Positions 1 to 12,300 of a DNA stretch of 64,000 nt are shown one piece after another. How positions within the stretch are numbered: the first letter of the stretch is position 1; every line of letters begins with the position of its first letter. Source of the stretch: Lineus longissimus (lineage: Eukaryota > Nemertea > Pilidiophora > Heteronemertea > Lineidae); NCBI RefSeq assembly GCF_910592395.1, contig NC_088310.1, positions 5,711,501-5,775,500 of the forward strand, given 5' to 3'. The notes under the pieces were generated by a model. It had not been told where the DNA came from. It made no database searches and saw nothing but the letters and a program-made list of their open reading frames with translations. The position numbers and the translations under genes were made by a program.

Positions 1-441
1 TCCACATTTACAAGACAGGTGCAAAAGGTCCGAATCAATATATTAATTTTGGCTCATTTGGTTGTTGATGAGGGGACACATGTTTCTCACACCACAAAAT
101 AAACACGAGAAGTCGCATGGCCGAGGCGAATAGGCACGGCATTATCCTCCTGGTCACCTAAATCCCACACCCAGTTGACGTCTATAGAAATGTCGGATCT
201 GAGGATCCGGTCGTTTAGGTGTGTGATAGTTGCAGGCCCGCGTCTCCTGATTGAAGGACTATTTTTTTCAAAGATGAAGGACAAAACCGTGACAGGAAAA
301 GGGCAAAGGTCAGAGGTCATGAGAAGCGAAGTCCTTCGTTTTTTTCAGAGGCACACGTTCTAGATTAACATTGTATGAACATTTAATTCAGCCTTTTGTG
401 TCTATATAAATGTTATTGACCCTCTTTGTCTTATTCTTCAG
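1..441. other. upstream region of the LicD-like gene, no gene seen
   Basis: I see no coding exon here. The stretch ends in a good splice acceptor on the plus strand (pyrimidine-rich TTATTCTTCAG, AG at 440-441) 12 nt before the ATG of the next gene. The 3' part is therefore probably a 5'-UTR intron, or the outron of a trans-spliced transcript. Two overlapping short frames on opposite strands around 87-363 have no recognisable protein character. Confidence 0.5.
440..441 (+). other. splice acceptor in the LicD-like gene 5' UTR
   Basis: TTATTCTTCAG lies 12 nt upstream of the ATG at 454. Either a noncoding first exon lies left of the window or a leader is trans-spliced here. Confidence 0.5.
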
Positions 442-453
442 GCAAACCACATC

Positions 454-1692
454 ATGCGGAGAACAAAGTACTTCCTGGGTGGAGTAATTTTGCTTGTGCC
501 TGTCCTACTTATTGTCAGATGGTACAGAGTTGCGTTCTATCTCCATCAACCTGCTTTCATGAAGAACAGACCAAGAGCACATTTAATTGCCAAACAGCCT
601 GTGTCGATATTTCATCCGGAGAAACCAATTCTTTTGAGAGACGGCGTCAGAAAACAAATCTCACCAACGTATGCGTCTGGGTTACCTCCGTCATCGAAAT
701 CCGGACAGATAGAAATAAGTCGACCGGCTGTTATATCAGCCACGAACGAAGAGGTAAAGAAAGAAAGAAGCCAAGGTGATGCAACGCATAAACAATCAGA
801 GATTTCTTTTTTGTCAATGGACGCCACTTCCCCGGAGACGGAGCACAGGTCGGGAACGCGGCAGACGGTAGGAAACTGGACGTCTGCTGATTTGCTAAGA
901 TGGCAGCACAGCTTCAAAACACCAAAAACAACATGGACGCTCTTCCTTACAATGGCAAAGCGTGGCATGACGACAATAAAGGACAAAGAAATAGGACTTG
1001 ATCTGCTACGGGTGTTCTTGAAAGAAGCGGATCAAATTGGCATTAATTGTTTTCTGTACGGCGGGACGCTTCTTGGAAGCTGGCGCCATCACGGTGCCAT
1101 CCCGTGGGATGACGACATTGACATTTTCTGTGACTTCAAAAAACGAGAAGAACTGCAAAAAAAACTGGAGAAATTAAAACCCGATTATATTGCTGCTCCG
1201 GCTGGGCCGAGGATTAAGTTCTACTCAAAACAATCATGGCGGAAGACGCAATATGGGTGGAGGTGGCCATATTTGGATGTTCAGTTTTTTGCCAAGAATG
1301 ACAAACAACTCTGGGACATAGCGAGTGAATTCAAATACATCAAATATCAAGTGTCTGATGTATTTCCTTTACATAAACGTCCCTTTGAAACATTCTGGAT
1401 TAATACCCCAAGAAATTCACTCGGTTTTCTAAAAGACGCTTATACCGGTGGTTCCCTAAATGACTGTGAAACAGGGTGGTACAATCATAAAGAAGAACGA
1501 GGTGCGAAACAAATACACGCGAGTTGTGAAAAGTTTAAGAATCTTATACCCTTTGTTCATCGAAATATTGTGGATGGGAAAGTAGAGGAGACGTTGATGA
1601 TTGGTGATAAGGTGTTACAAAAAGTTAGAGTAGAAAAAGAATCGATTAAGTCAGTTACTGCAGATCCGTATGATTTAAAACAGCGTAAATAA
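454..1692 (+). CDS. LicD/fukutin-family type II membrane protein
   Basis: Single-exon reading frame of 412 residues. A short basic N-terminus (MRRTK) is followed by one hydrophobic segment at about residues 7-21, so the protein is predicted to be a type II Golgi/ER membrane protein with a lumenal catalytic part. Residues 60-150 are low-complexity linker. The LicD domain begins near residue 185: it has the glycine motif YGGTLLG (202-208) and the metal-binding cluster WDDDID (218-223), the nucleotidyltransferase-fold signature of LicD, FKTN and FKRP proteins, followed by RWPYLDVQFF (270-279), typical of the animal branch. Family members transfer phosphocholine or ribitol-phosphate-like groups to glycans; the substrate here cannot be read from sequence. 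The ATG is chosen because it precedes the membrane anchor and follows a splice acceptor at 440-441. No AATAAA was seen downstream. Family assignment is firm, specific function is not. Confidence 0.85.
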   Translation: MRRTKYFLGGVILLVPVLLIVRWYRVAFYLHQPAFMKNRPRAHLIAKQPVSIFHPEKPILLRDGVRKQISPTYASGLPPSSKSGQIEISRPAVISATNEEVKKERSQGDATHKQSEISFLSMDATSPETEHRSGTRQTVGNWTSADLLRWQHSFKTPKTTWTLFLTMAKRGMTTIKDKEIGLDLLRVFLKEADQIGINCFLYGGTLLGSWRHHGAIPWDDDIDIFCDFKKREELQKKLEKLKPDYIAAPAGPRIKFYSKQSWRKTQYGWRWPYLDVQFFAKNDKQLWDIASEFKYIKYQVSDVFPLHKRPFETFWINTPRNSLGFLKDAYTGGSLNDCETGWYNHKEERGAKQIHASCEKFKNLIPFVHRNIVDGKVEETLMIGDKVLQKVRVEKESIKSVTADPYDLKQRK

Positions 1693-1704
1693 GGTGTCTT
1701 GCCG

Positions 1705-1835
1705 TTTCGGGAGGGAGTTACACTGCAAAGTAAGCTTATACCTACCTGACTGGTGTAGATATTTCGGGAGGGACTCTTGCCCATCACTGCGTGGTACACC
1801 TGATTCGGGAGGAAGTGCACAGCTGTTTCGGGAGG
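1705..1835 (+). repeat. four copies of TTCGGGAGG after the LicD-like stop codon
   Basis: TTTCGGGAGG occurs at 1705-1714, 1762-1771 and 1826-1835, and TTCGGGAGG at 1804-1812, all in the same orientation within 131 bp directly after the stop codon. Spacing is irregular (about 57, 41 and 23 bp), so this is not a plain tandem array. It lies in the presumed 3' UTR; a role as RNA-binding motif is possible but unproven. Confidence 0.6.
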
Positions 1836-3321
1836 AGTTGTCTATATTCCTCACAGAGCTATTGGGAGTTTTAAAATTTGATGACACGCAAATGAAGTAT
1901 ATGTCCGAAAGCAGCCTTGTCTTTTATTCCAAACCATCAAGTCACAGACATAACAATACAAGCCCTGCGGTGCGTGTGGGTGCGATTCTTGGTGAAATGA
2001 AGGGGACGGTCCGACTGCCATGGTTTCTTTAGAACGGTGGTAAATGTTAGGCAAAGGACATAAAGGACGGAACAATTGAAAAAAGAGCTATGAAAGAACT
2101 TTCACTATGTTATGAGTACCTATCCCACAATTTTAACTCTATCCTATACAGCAGTTTCCGACTCTCAATAACATCACAACCAATAGGCCAGGCACCTCTC
2201 CTTTGATAACATTATCATCAGTTTGCGGGTCATCCACAGTTATCAAAATTTTCAAAACAGTACAATACACGTAGCCTACTATTGTCGGCGGATCCCTCTC
2301 ATCCTGAAAGGGTGCTTTCAGAGATGATTTTTTATCTCCACTCGCATAGTGTACTTTCTGTTCTGTTTTGACTATATTTTGATAAAAACGGATGACCCCA
2401 TGATAAAACAGGCCTGAATTCATATATTATTATTGATTCGAGCGATGTATAATGATATTAATAGCTCTAGTACTATGTGTAGATCTTCGCTGAGCTGTGA
2501 CGTCTAGTTAATATTGTCCTACCAATATATCGACCATCAATAACCCTTCAATGGAAACCTTGTGGTGTTCAGTTAGCAACGCGATACACTATCGAAACGT
2601 AAAGATATCCACTGCTTTGTAGACAGCAGTGCTGGCAGTTTGTATTGCATGGTCCATCTGGCCTCGCATTTTTAGCCCGAAGGATTTTAGCAGGAAGGAT
2701 TCGTTGTAAACATCTGCGAGATTCGTTTCAAGAACATTTTCAGGTAAGAAGTTTAATAGTCATGTTGGTCAGAAGTGGAGCACGATAACATTGCTTTTAC
2801 TATGTTTATTATTGAAATGGCTCTTGGTTGTTGTATCTTCTTGTCGCCATGAGGACATTCGTATGACCCTCAATATTTTGACATGGTTTGCTATGTGAGG
2901 AGTAGGTATGGGGGGGGGGGGGGTTGAATACATCTGGAAGTTTAGAATAGACAGCCGCAAGAAAAATGACACTCGCAGCTGGGTATGCATGGCCCTCGAA
3001 CTTCGGGATAGCTTCCGTTCCAGGGGTTCTGCATGTATGCCACTCGTCTCCGGTAAAGGTTGGTCCCGCGTCTTTGGATCCTCCTATTGGCGCTTTTTGT
3101 CTCGGGGTTATTGATAGTCATGGCCTCTTTAGAACTATACCATTAACCGCCAGAATACAATGATGCTGAACTGGACACTTTTTCCAGGGTGACATTTCCT
3201 ACTTCTTCACTGGGAAACACATTGAACCGATGAAATGTTTTTATGTATCCTTCCTATACAAGGTGATTATTTTTATTCAACGTTTCCTTTAGTCACAGTG
3301 ATACAAAGACAAACACACGGC
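1836..3321. other. intergenic stretch with a G homopolymer and a degenerate repeat
   Basis: No coding exon recognised. It contains a run of 14 G at 2910-2923 and an 80-bp sequence (about 3115-3196) that recurs diverged at about 53257-53336. A pyrimidine-rich acceptor (TTTCCTTTAG) ends near 3293, shortly before the start codon of the next gene. Confidence 0.4.
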
Positions 3322-4933
3322 ATGGATGACATCAAGACGGCTCGTCCGGCGGCTGACCAGACCCCTCGTCCGAAGGGCGCCATGGCCTTGTGGTACAGGA
3401 CGCCAGACATCGAAAAGGTACGCAGGGATGGAACAAACGCTATTAGCGAGCCAAACCAAAAGGATTTTAAAATTGTCTGCGAGACTTGTTGCAGCTTCCT
3501 TGTCCAATGGGATCTGCGGCATTAAGTTCCGGGGCTGTGATTCATAGTGAACCAATCACTACAGCAGAGGTTCCAATTCCGAAAATACACCTGCCAGAGC
3601 TGCGGCGGCAAGTCGTAAATCATTGATAACGGCAAGACTTTTAAAAGACCATATCGTTTTTAGAGACTCCATCGTTATACAGGGAATCACATATCTCTTG
3701 CAATTTCCTTATGAAAAACACCCAGATATTGCCTGGATGAAATCGGTTACAAGACAGTGTCACTTGTAGGAAAATACAACGGATGAAACTCGCATGGGCG
3801 AGCGTTCGGTGCCTTTAGTTTGTTCTGATTTTAATTTTCTCCACCTCGCTCTTTCAGAAAGTCAATTACCCGTCCACCCTGTCACTCGAACGGAAGGTAA
3901 ACTTGGCTCGTGCCAAAGTGGAGAGATACCGCGAGGAAAACAGGATGATGCCAGAGATGGCAGACGATCTTCTCTGGCTCAAGATCACGAATGAGGAACG
4001 GGAGAAGGCCAAGGCGAATTACGCCAAGCGTCACATGATGCGCTCGGCCATCAAGGATTACGCAATCGCGGATTATGAGGAGCACCGGGTTTTCAATGAG
4101 GTGCTGAAACGACAGGAGGAGATTGATAAAGAGAAGAGAAAGGGAGAATCTGATGCCGATTGCCTTCGGAGGATTGAGAGGGAGGAAGAAAATCAAACCA
4201 TTCAGGTGACGATTTCCAGCATTTTTACATTTTAATCAAATCTTACCTTCTCTGAGATCAGATCGACTGCGATGATAAAGATGATATCTTGAACTGTGTA
4301 AATGAGTGCTGTTCAGTGCTCCTTGAACAGTATTCCTGCATGCTCTTCTAATGTAGGCCCATTGCAGAGACGAATTAATGTGGGTTTTTTTACATTTTGA
4401 TAGTTCATCATGTGAGATCAATGGTTGTGACAAGCCTCACCTTGAGGCCCATCTACCCATGTATAGGCCTACTCATGATTTTTAACTAATTTCAACTGAA
4501 GTCGGATTTTTAACATGATCATCTAATCCTATCATTTCAGGTACTTAAAAAAGACTGGGAGACCAACTCTCAACACGAAGACCCATTAATCAAAGAGGCG
4601 CGGGGAAAGGTTGCCAAGTTTCGCTCAAGCAACCCGACCATGAATGAAGTGCCGGACGAAATAATTTGGGAGCGGATCGAGGAGCAGGCGAGAGAGGAGG
4701 AGCTGACGGCTCTAATGAACACCCCGGAGGCCAGGTCTATTGAGGATATACTAGCTGATCATGAGAGGGAGCGAGTCAGGCAGGAGGTCGGCAGACGGAG
4801 GGCAGAGATCTTCAAAGTAAAGAAGAGATACGAAGGGCCGGAGGATGCGCTGCTGCGGCTGGAACGGTTGGAGAAGGAGAAAATACGGCTGGCGCTAAGA
4901 GCCGATTGGAATGAGAGAGATGACAAGTGTTAG
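3322..4933 (+). CDS. charged coiled-coil protein of unknown function, three coding exons
   Basis: Coding exons 3322-3417, 3858-4205 and 4541-4933 join in phase 0 at both introns (donors GTACGC and GTGACG; acceptors CTTTCAG and CATTTCAG), giving 278 residues. The protein is very rich in Glu, Lys and Arg. It has long heptad-like helical stretches, for example around residues 45-140 (MADDLLWLKITNEEREKAK and following) and 180-275. No signal peptide or membrane segment is seen. I do not recognise the family; such proteins are often cytoskeletal or ciliary, but that is only a general resemblance. The start ATG at 3322 gives a sensible N-terminus (MDDIKTARP); the frame is also open upstream, so the start is not certain. 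An AATAAA lies 360 bp after the stop. Confidence 0.75.
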
Positions 4934-5292
4934 AGATTTCAAATCGTTCCGTGTTCAGAAAACGGGAACGCTGATTAACTGGTGTGATAATGATAATGGT
5001 CCCAAGAAAGAAAGTCCTTGATGATTTCGGTCCGATACACTATTCAGTCTTTCTACCCCTTGATCAAACACTGAATAGTAGTGGGAGGGCTAATTTTCGA
5101 GAGGGACTTTAATAATTTACTTTCACACCGGTCGATTTTGTCGTAAGTCGAGTGTACATTATATCAAGTATGTATAAATATCTCATATTGATATTCTCTA
5201 TTTTGTAAAGTGTTTACATTGTAATTTTCATACCTCATCTAATTCCCTTATTCATTGTTCCATTGTGATAATCATTGTGTAGCATATCAACA

Positions 5293-5298
5293 AATAAA
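5293..5298 (+). terminator. polyadenylation signal AATAAA of the coiled-coil gene
   Basis: AATAAA 360 bp after the stop codon at 4933, in AT-rich sequence. About 25 bp further on, TTTATT (AATAAA on the minus strand) could serve the convergent DHTKD1 gene, so the two 3' ends may nearly meet here. Confidence 0.5.
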
Positions 5299-6062
5299 TC
5301 ATATATTATTGTAAATTTTCTCGTCTTTATTCCTACCCAATGATTGAAGATTTAGGGTTGTTGGTAGGTTGAAAGTGTGTGCTTGTGTGTGGGGGGGCCG
5401 GGGGGGGGGGGCATATGGAGTGTGACTGCACCCTTCATGATGGGCTGAGATGATCAAGATGGTTAGAGAAAGAAACCCTTGTACAGCAGTAACTGTCCAA
5501 AAGTTGAATCCACATTTGGTAATAAGAAAACACATACTGTTTAGTCTGTAATCTACTTTACTGACTTCATATCCAACCAACACAATACATTCATCATTGC
5601 ATTGAACATGTCGATACAAACAAAAACATAATGCATACAGCTGCCAAGAATGAGATTTTTTACATGTAGAGCAAAGAATAACATAATATTCCAGTTTTCG
5701 AGCTCATGAGCTAGTATTAAATAGTAAATGTCATTTAAGTTACTCGGCTGATATCAAGGTGGCATTTTTTGGCTTTCTTATCAAGACTGCTCAGGTAGAC
5801 GCAGACATAATTTTTTTTACCTGAATGGTCTTGATCAGACAACCAAGAACTAAAAGTGAGGTATCAATTATGTTCTCCTCTAAAAGGGCTCAAAGTGAAC
5901 ACCAAAATAAAGCTTATTGATATAAAATAGAAATTATCCCCATGATTGTCACTTTAGGCTAACACAACTAATGTTTAAGTTCAGGGCATGTAAGGGGACC
6001 AGGAGGATAAAACATCCACAGAACCTGTAACAATCCACATGATTAAGGTTTTTGACACAATA
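5299..6062. other. convergent intergenic region
   Basis: No exon recognised between the 3' ends of the coiled-coil gene and DHTKD1. It contains G-rich simple sequence at 5390-5411. Part may be DHTKD1 3' UTR if the distal signal near 5325 is used. Confidence 0.4.
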
Positions 6063-6221
6063 CAGTGGAACCTCCCTTAGCGGCCACCTCTCTATTAAGG
6101 ACAACCTCTCTATTAAGGACACTAGTTTTGGTCCCAAATTGGTACTTTCTATTCAATTGGACCTCTCTATTAAGGACAGCACTTGCCAGTCCAGAAGGTG
6201 TCCTTAATAGAGGTTCAACTG
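6063..6221 (+). mobile_element. pogo-like MITE, 159 bp, TA target duplication
   Basis: The element starts CAGTGGAACCTC and ends GAGGTTCAACTG, a 12-bp terminal inverted repeat with one mismatch, flanked on both sides by TA (6061-6062 and 6222-6223). The TA duplication and CAGT termini fit the pogo branch of Tc1/mariner. Inside, ACCTCTCTATTAAGGACA is repeated three times in direct orientation and once inverted at the right end. It has no coding capacity and lies 116 bp past the DHTKD1 stop codon, so it may be in that gene's 3' UTR. Confidence 0.75.
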
Positions 6222-6328
6222 TACTCCAAATCAAAAACAAGCATAAGGCATAAAGAAACAAAATCAAAGTAGATAACTTGTAATAATTTCATCCCTGACA
6301 CCAAGTAGTGACCAGTACTGGAATCATA

Positions 6329-6334
6329 TTTATT
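6329..6334 (-). terminator. possible proximal polyadenylation signal of DHTKD1
   Basis: TTTATT on the plus strand is AATAAA on the minus strand, only 2 nt after the stop codon. This would give a very short 3' UTR; a distal signal near 5325 is the alternative. Confidence 0.3.
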
Positions 6335-6336
6335 CA

Positions 6337-9300
6337 TTAGAGTTTAGCAAATGCATCTTTGATGATCATTTCAGCCTCTTGTTTATGTATTTCACCAACA
6401 CCTGTAGCAGGAGCTGCGAGTACATCACGGCCGACGAAATTGAGCTGTAAAATAGAATTAAAATAGATTATGTGTTGCTACCGAATGATGGAATCAAGCA
6501 GAGGAAGATCTGACTGATGATACTTATTTTCCATTTGGTTGGTTTTTTCTCGGCTGAATGTGACGCTACAAAGCAGACAAACTTTCAAAACTCTTGGCAA
6601 ACTGGCCAGGGTAACACCAGGAATTATCCATTCGAATACCTGGACCTGGGTTTGTGTGTTTAGTTGAAACAACAGCGAACATATTGATAGGCTCATATGA
6701 GCGACCACAGGCAAATTGGGAGAAAAAGCTACCTTAGTCCCGACCACCTTCTCAAAACGTGGATTGATGAATGACCACGCTCCCATATTACGGTGTTCTT
6801 CTTGACTCCACACAAATTCTAAAAATACAAAAAGTTTCGAAATAATCTTTTTTTTATAAATTGGATATTTATGGTAAGCCACATTGTCTGCTGAAACCCA
6901 AATAATGAAGATGTTCTGCATTTGTACTGGTCCTTGTTCAAGAAATTAGGGGTAACAACAAAAAGCTCTCCGTGAATAGAAACGCAGGCTATAATTGATA
7001 ATCTGTACTTTGAACTGAATAATCTGCCAAGCAGTACAATGCAATAGTCATTACACACCTTTAGCATTCTTATATTTGTTGAGTTCATTCCTGATGTCTT
7101 CAACAGGGAAAGGACATAACTCCTGAAAAGACAAGAGAAAATTTCGGGCTGAATTAGAACTCCTGGGGCCATTCCACGTATTCTTAAACCATTGGGGCCA
7201 TTCCACACGTACCATTTGACTAAAACAGGCTTATTTCTCATTCTTGAGTTGTGTGTGACATAATTGTTTTCTTGACCTGTTACCATTTGCTAATTGCCAA
7301 TTATACAAAGTACAGCAAAGCTGCCCAACCTTCTTTTGATAAATCTGACTCTGAAACTTTAGAGAACACTTTTTGGCTCTCTTACCAAGAACCAGAGAAG
7401 TCTGTAACTCAACTCACCTCCAGCCTTATTATAGCCACATCATTGATATTTTCAGTTCCTCTGTGTTTATCTAAGGCATAGTAGTGCTTCCCACAGCATA
7501 TAACAACTCTCGTCACACGACTTGGATCAACCGTCGTGTCTCCTATCACAGTCTGGAACGCCGTACCAGGAGCCATCTCGGCGAGACTGGAACCTGCTGC
7601 CGGGAAGCGTAGGATCATCTTCGGCGCTGCCATGATTAGAGGTTTACGGAAGTTTCTCACCATCTGAAAAAGGAAACAGTCAGCATTTTGAATGTACAAC
7701 CTCAAGGAAGACCATATTACAAATCGGCAAAATGCTGAAACAAGATTTGAATTGCCATTTGAGCCGAGACTACTGTTTGCCCCTTTCTCTTGTTGTTTCT
7801 CAGATACTGTTTTCGACCACAGGCGTACTGCAAAAGTGTCTGAATATATTTTGGAATTGCTCGAAGTGAGCTGATTGACTCACCTGTCTCCTCAGTAAAT
7901 GGAAATACTGCGCTGACGTGGTTGGATTAGCCAGCTGGAAGTTGACATCATCGCCATCTATGCCTGTCTCTTTACTGTCCGTCATCTGAAGGAATCTTTC
8001 CATCCTGCAGCTTGAATGCTCCGGCCCTGCACCGTCCATGCCATGGGGTAGGAGAATCACCAGGCCAGACTGACGCAGCCACTTAGCTGAAACAAAAATG
8101 TTAGATTGGCTTATCATCCCCAAACTGCTCACTGCCAAGGCCCAACCATCATTTTCTGCTTGGAGTGCAGCACTCATGCTATCTGTTGACAAAAAACTGC
8201 ACTAGAGGTGGATTTCCATGATGCGAGGCTGAATGGCTCCAGACCAAAGGGCCATTTCAACAGCAAATAAGAATAAGACACTTAAGTTGATAACCAAAAT
8301 ATAAATTTAGAATTCAGAGTTGATATCCCCTTGGTCAATTAACTTACTTTCTCCTGAACAGACATATGTGTCAATTATAGGCTGAGCGCCATTGAAGAAG
8401 TCACCAAACTGTGCCTCCCAAATCGCCAATGTGTTGGGGTCATCGATACTGATGCCGTACTCAAATCCTAGGACAGCCTCCTCAGACAGGGCACTGTTAG
8501 ACACCTGAAAGGTAGGAGATGGTGGGAGATCAGCTTAAGAGCCAAGAGCCTTCAAGCAGAACGAGGTCCCCAAATGATAACAGAAACAATGTAAATCCCA
8601 ACTGTTTACAAATGGTCACTATTAGGAAAGGTCATCATTAGGAAAACGCTATGCCGATTCCTTGAGGGCTGAAAAGGATGTTGACCTTTGCACCCACTGA
8701 TATATGATGCCTGAGACATAGGGCCAGTATTCTTCACAAATTCACAGAGGACTTGACACGAAGTCGCCAGGGCTCACCACATTTTGGCCCCAAATTGTTC
8801 ACTGATAATAAGTACATGTAACTTTCTATTAAAGATGATGAAGAAGTCTGCAATACCTCAATAGCAGTCTTTTGATCTGGGTACATATGATTCAATGGAA
8901 TGTACATATCATCTGTCTTCTGATCAACCAACATGGCATGACGATGACTGAAGGTACCCCGGCCAACATCCTGGCCACTGATACGAACATTAAAACCTGA
9001 AAATAAATGTCATGAAATCGCTTCGCCATGAAAATTCAATTGTTGGTGAGATTAGGAACTAAATATCTATTGTTGGAACTTGCACTTGAGGTGGTGATTG
9101 CCCTGTGGTTCTACTTTTGATAGCACTGCTACATATTCCTCTGAAGAAGGGAACAAATACACCCCTTTTGACAAGTGCCTCCTGGTGATAGCTCAACTGC
9201 AGGCCATCGCAATCACTATTCTTGATTAAGAGTCGAGGTATGCTGTCCAACTTACCCTGTGATAAAAGTGATCCAAAAGCAAGGGCCTCAGCTGTTGACC

Positions 9301-12300
9301 AATCTAAGCCCGTCCCCTCCTCAAGTCGCACAATACGCCGCCCCACGTGAGTTTTGTGGATGTTTGGATGTAACGCCTGAAATAGAATCCCACAAAATAT
9401 ATCCAGCAACTAAACTTGCTATTTTATTTCAGATTTCTGAAGATACTAATGTGTTGTCTAGTAACAGAATAACAGTATAAACATGGAATGACATTCAAAT
9501 TGCACATCATACTGATACTAAGAATATGTGTGGCACAGTTTTTGTACTTACAAAATCTTCCGGCACACTGACTGACTTAGCACCAACATACTTGAGCAGG
9601 TCTGGGCTGACCCCTGTTTCCCACTTGCTGATTGAATCCGGGGCCTGGCTGAATCCAGACCACTGCTTCTCGAGGTGATCGGCCTTTGGTACGTGCGACT
9701 CACTTAGTTTGATCTGATCGTTCAGGTGTTTCTGCCAATCATTCACACACTCCTCCAACTCGGCGTCACCACAGAGACCTTCGTTCTGAAAAGTAATTTT
9801 ACACATGTTTGACTCCGAGATCCAATGAAATAGTTTCAGCCATCTTTGTCAGGAATTCTATTCTATTCTTTAACAATCTTTTCAAAAACTATTCTGACAG
9901 AATCTATTCTGCTCCACTCACCACAACTTGAGCTCTAAACTGATCTGGGACACTAGCTTTGTTATTGATGACTTGATACATCAACGGCTGTGTAAATGAT
10001 GCTTCATCTAATTCATTATGGCCCCATCTGCGGAAACACACCAAGTCAACAAAGACGTCCTTCCTAAAGGTGTCACGGTACTCCATGGCGAGCCGCGTAG
10101 CACGGATGACCTCCTGTAACAAAAGGTAATGATATAAACAAAATTATAATCTTCTGTTAGGCGTCTGTCAAAATGAGAAATAACTTCCAAAATCCATTCC
10201 ATACTAACCTCTGGGTCATCACCATTGACATGGATCACTGGACAGCCTATCATTTTGGCTACATCACTACAATACATGGAAGACCTAAAAAACAAGAGAG
10301 GAATTTGTAGAACGGCTTTAAAACATATGTTCTATGGTATTCAGTCAAGAGTATATTCATATCAGAGTAGAGGGCCCCGGCTGCACAATCAGTGTTAGCA
10401 GTAATGTTGCCATTAAGTCCAAACGCAACTATAGTAAACAAAGTCTACAACTTTTTCTACCACTCTATACACATTTCTATTGAGAGAGTAAAGACAGGAA
10501 CTTGAGCGCCATATTTCCTCAGCTTACCTCCCTCTTTCCGGTTCTGTCGTAAATGCCACCTGGTTATTAACAGCAAGATGGATGCTACCACCTACTCTGA
10601 AGTGAGGGGTGTAAGCTATACTGAATGTTTCGGCAACAACACCCTGCAAAGAAGAAATGACAACTGTCAAGGCAAAGAATGACAATCAAGAAATCCCTTC
10701 ACCAGGATCGTTGCTTGGATATCTCGTGCAGGGGGATGCGCAGTAGCTCACTGCACTGGGTGGAAACATTGTTGAATATTCCACCCAGCAAACTGCATGC
10801 AAGTTGCCCTAAACGGACCGAAATGACGCTGGTCAAATCAATCTCTAAAGCCTCCATCATTTTTAATGATATTATACAAATAAATGTTCATAACTAACCT
10901 GCGCAGCAACAGATCCGTCACCATGAACTTGTACACAGAGGACTTTATCACCATGGGTCACCGATTCGTCCAATGTATAATCACCATCTCCGAGTCTGCG
11001 CTGGCGGGAACGAGCTTTTCCTACGCACACCGGATTATTAGCCTGAAAAAGTTCATATGAGTTACTCAAGATTAACCTGGTTTCTATTAAATCTGGCAAG
11101 CACACGAAAGATTCAACACGTTCAAATGAATATTCTCCTTACTCTGTCCAGAATTGACTGGACAATGTGGTGCCAAGTTCATCATGAAACTTGGCTTAAA
11201 GTTGAGCTATGCTTTCCATTCATTTGCATCAAACATTCAAATTTTTCAAAAGCCTCCCTCCTCATAATGGTTTCCCTAAAGTCTCATGCCAAATATAAGA
11301 GGCCTCTTGACTGCCAGCCAAGAGTCCAAGGAACTAGTCGACAGAGGCTTCTTAAAGTTATGGCTCTAAAAGCATACCTCAAGATGAGAAGGGTTGGGTA
11401 TCAAGGACACATGGACACTCCGCTCCCCATATTTGAGATCTGTAGAAATACCTGAAATATTGAAATGATAAAACTGCATGTTGATCTTCTACACTTTCTA
11501 AGCATGTAGTCAATTTGCTGACTGTGGTTGTTCACTGATACAATCCGGAATGGACAAAGATTTTTGTGGTACTTACTTAAATGTGACAGCACATCGCCAG
11601 ATCCTTTAACCCCCGGTGGAAATTCTCTTTTACCCTTCATCTGAAATGGGATGAAAAAATGTCAAATTCTGCGCAGCCACGTGCATACAGGTATGTGTTT
11701 AACCCCCGAAAGCTTTCAGGTAATGGAATAACGCGTGCATCAGGGATTGGTTTAATTGACTTGATTCTTTTCCAGATAGATCACATCTCATTAATACACT
11801 ACTGATGTATCAAAGTTTCAACCTCACAAGAGTATTCCAGAGACCTTTGGAATAAGTCAGCCCCAAATGTTGTGATTATCTACATCTAATATTCTACTAC
11901 CATCGAAGAAGGTCAATGAAACTTCAGTTCCACTTTTGAATTCAACTTACCTTCTGAAGCATAACAACCATAGGGAAGTTTAACATGCAGGTGAGGAGAT
12001 TATTTCGACCACGATGTGGCATACACATCACAATGTCTTGGATCCCAGCTGAAAGAGAGACACAGTCTTCAATAGAAGTCTATAGGCTTCTAGTCCCTCT
12101 TTTCATATTTCACATGGGTCGGCAAATCAAAGCATCTACAGCATAGACAATGAGGAATTTGAAAAGGTAGACAAAAGACGGTCAAAGAATTTATTCAACA
12201 AGAATATAATTCTTCATTTATAATTCTTCATTGCCCCTTCACAGCAGACAACCTACCTTGAGCAGACGCTGAGAACACCTCCTCAAAAAACATCATCATA

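Noticed and set aside
454-1692. Bacterial licD gene acquired by contamination
   Set aside because: The protein has an animal-style type II membrane anchor, lies after a splice acceptor and sits among intron-containing genes.
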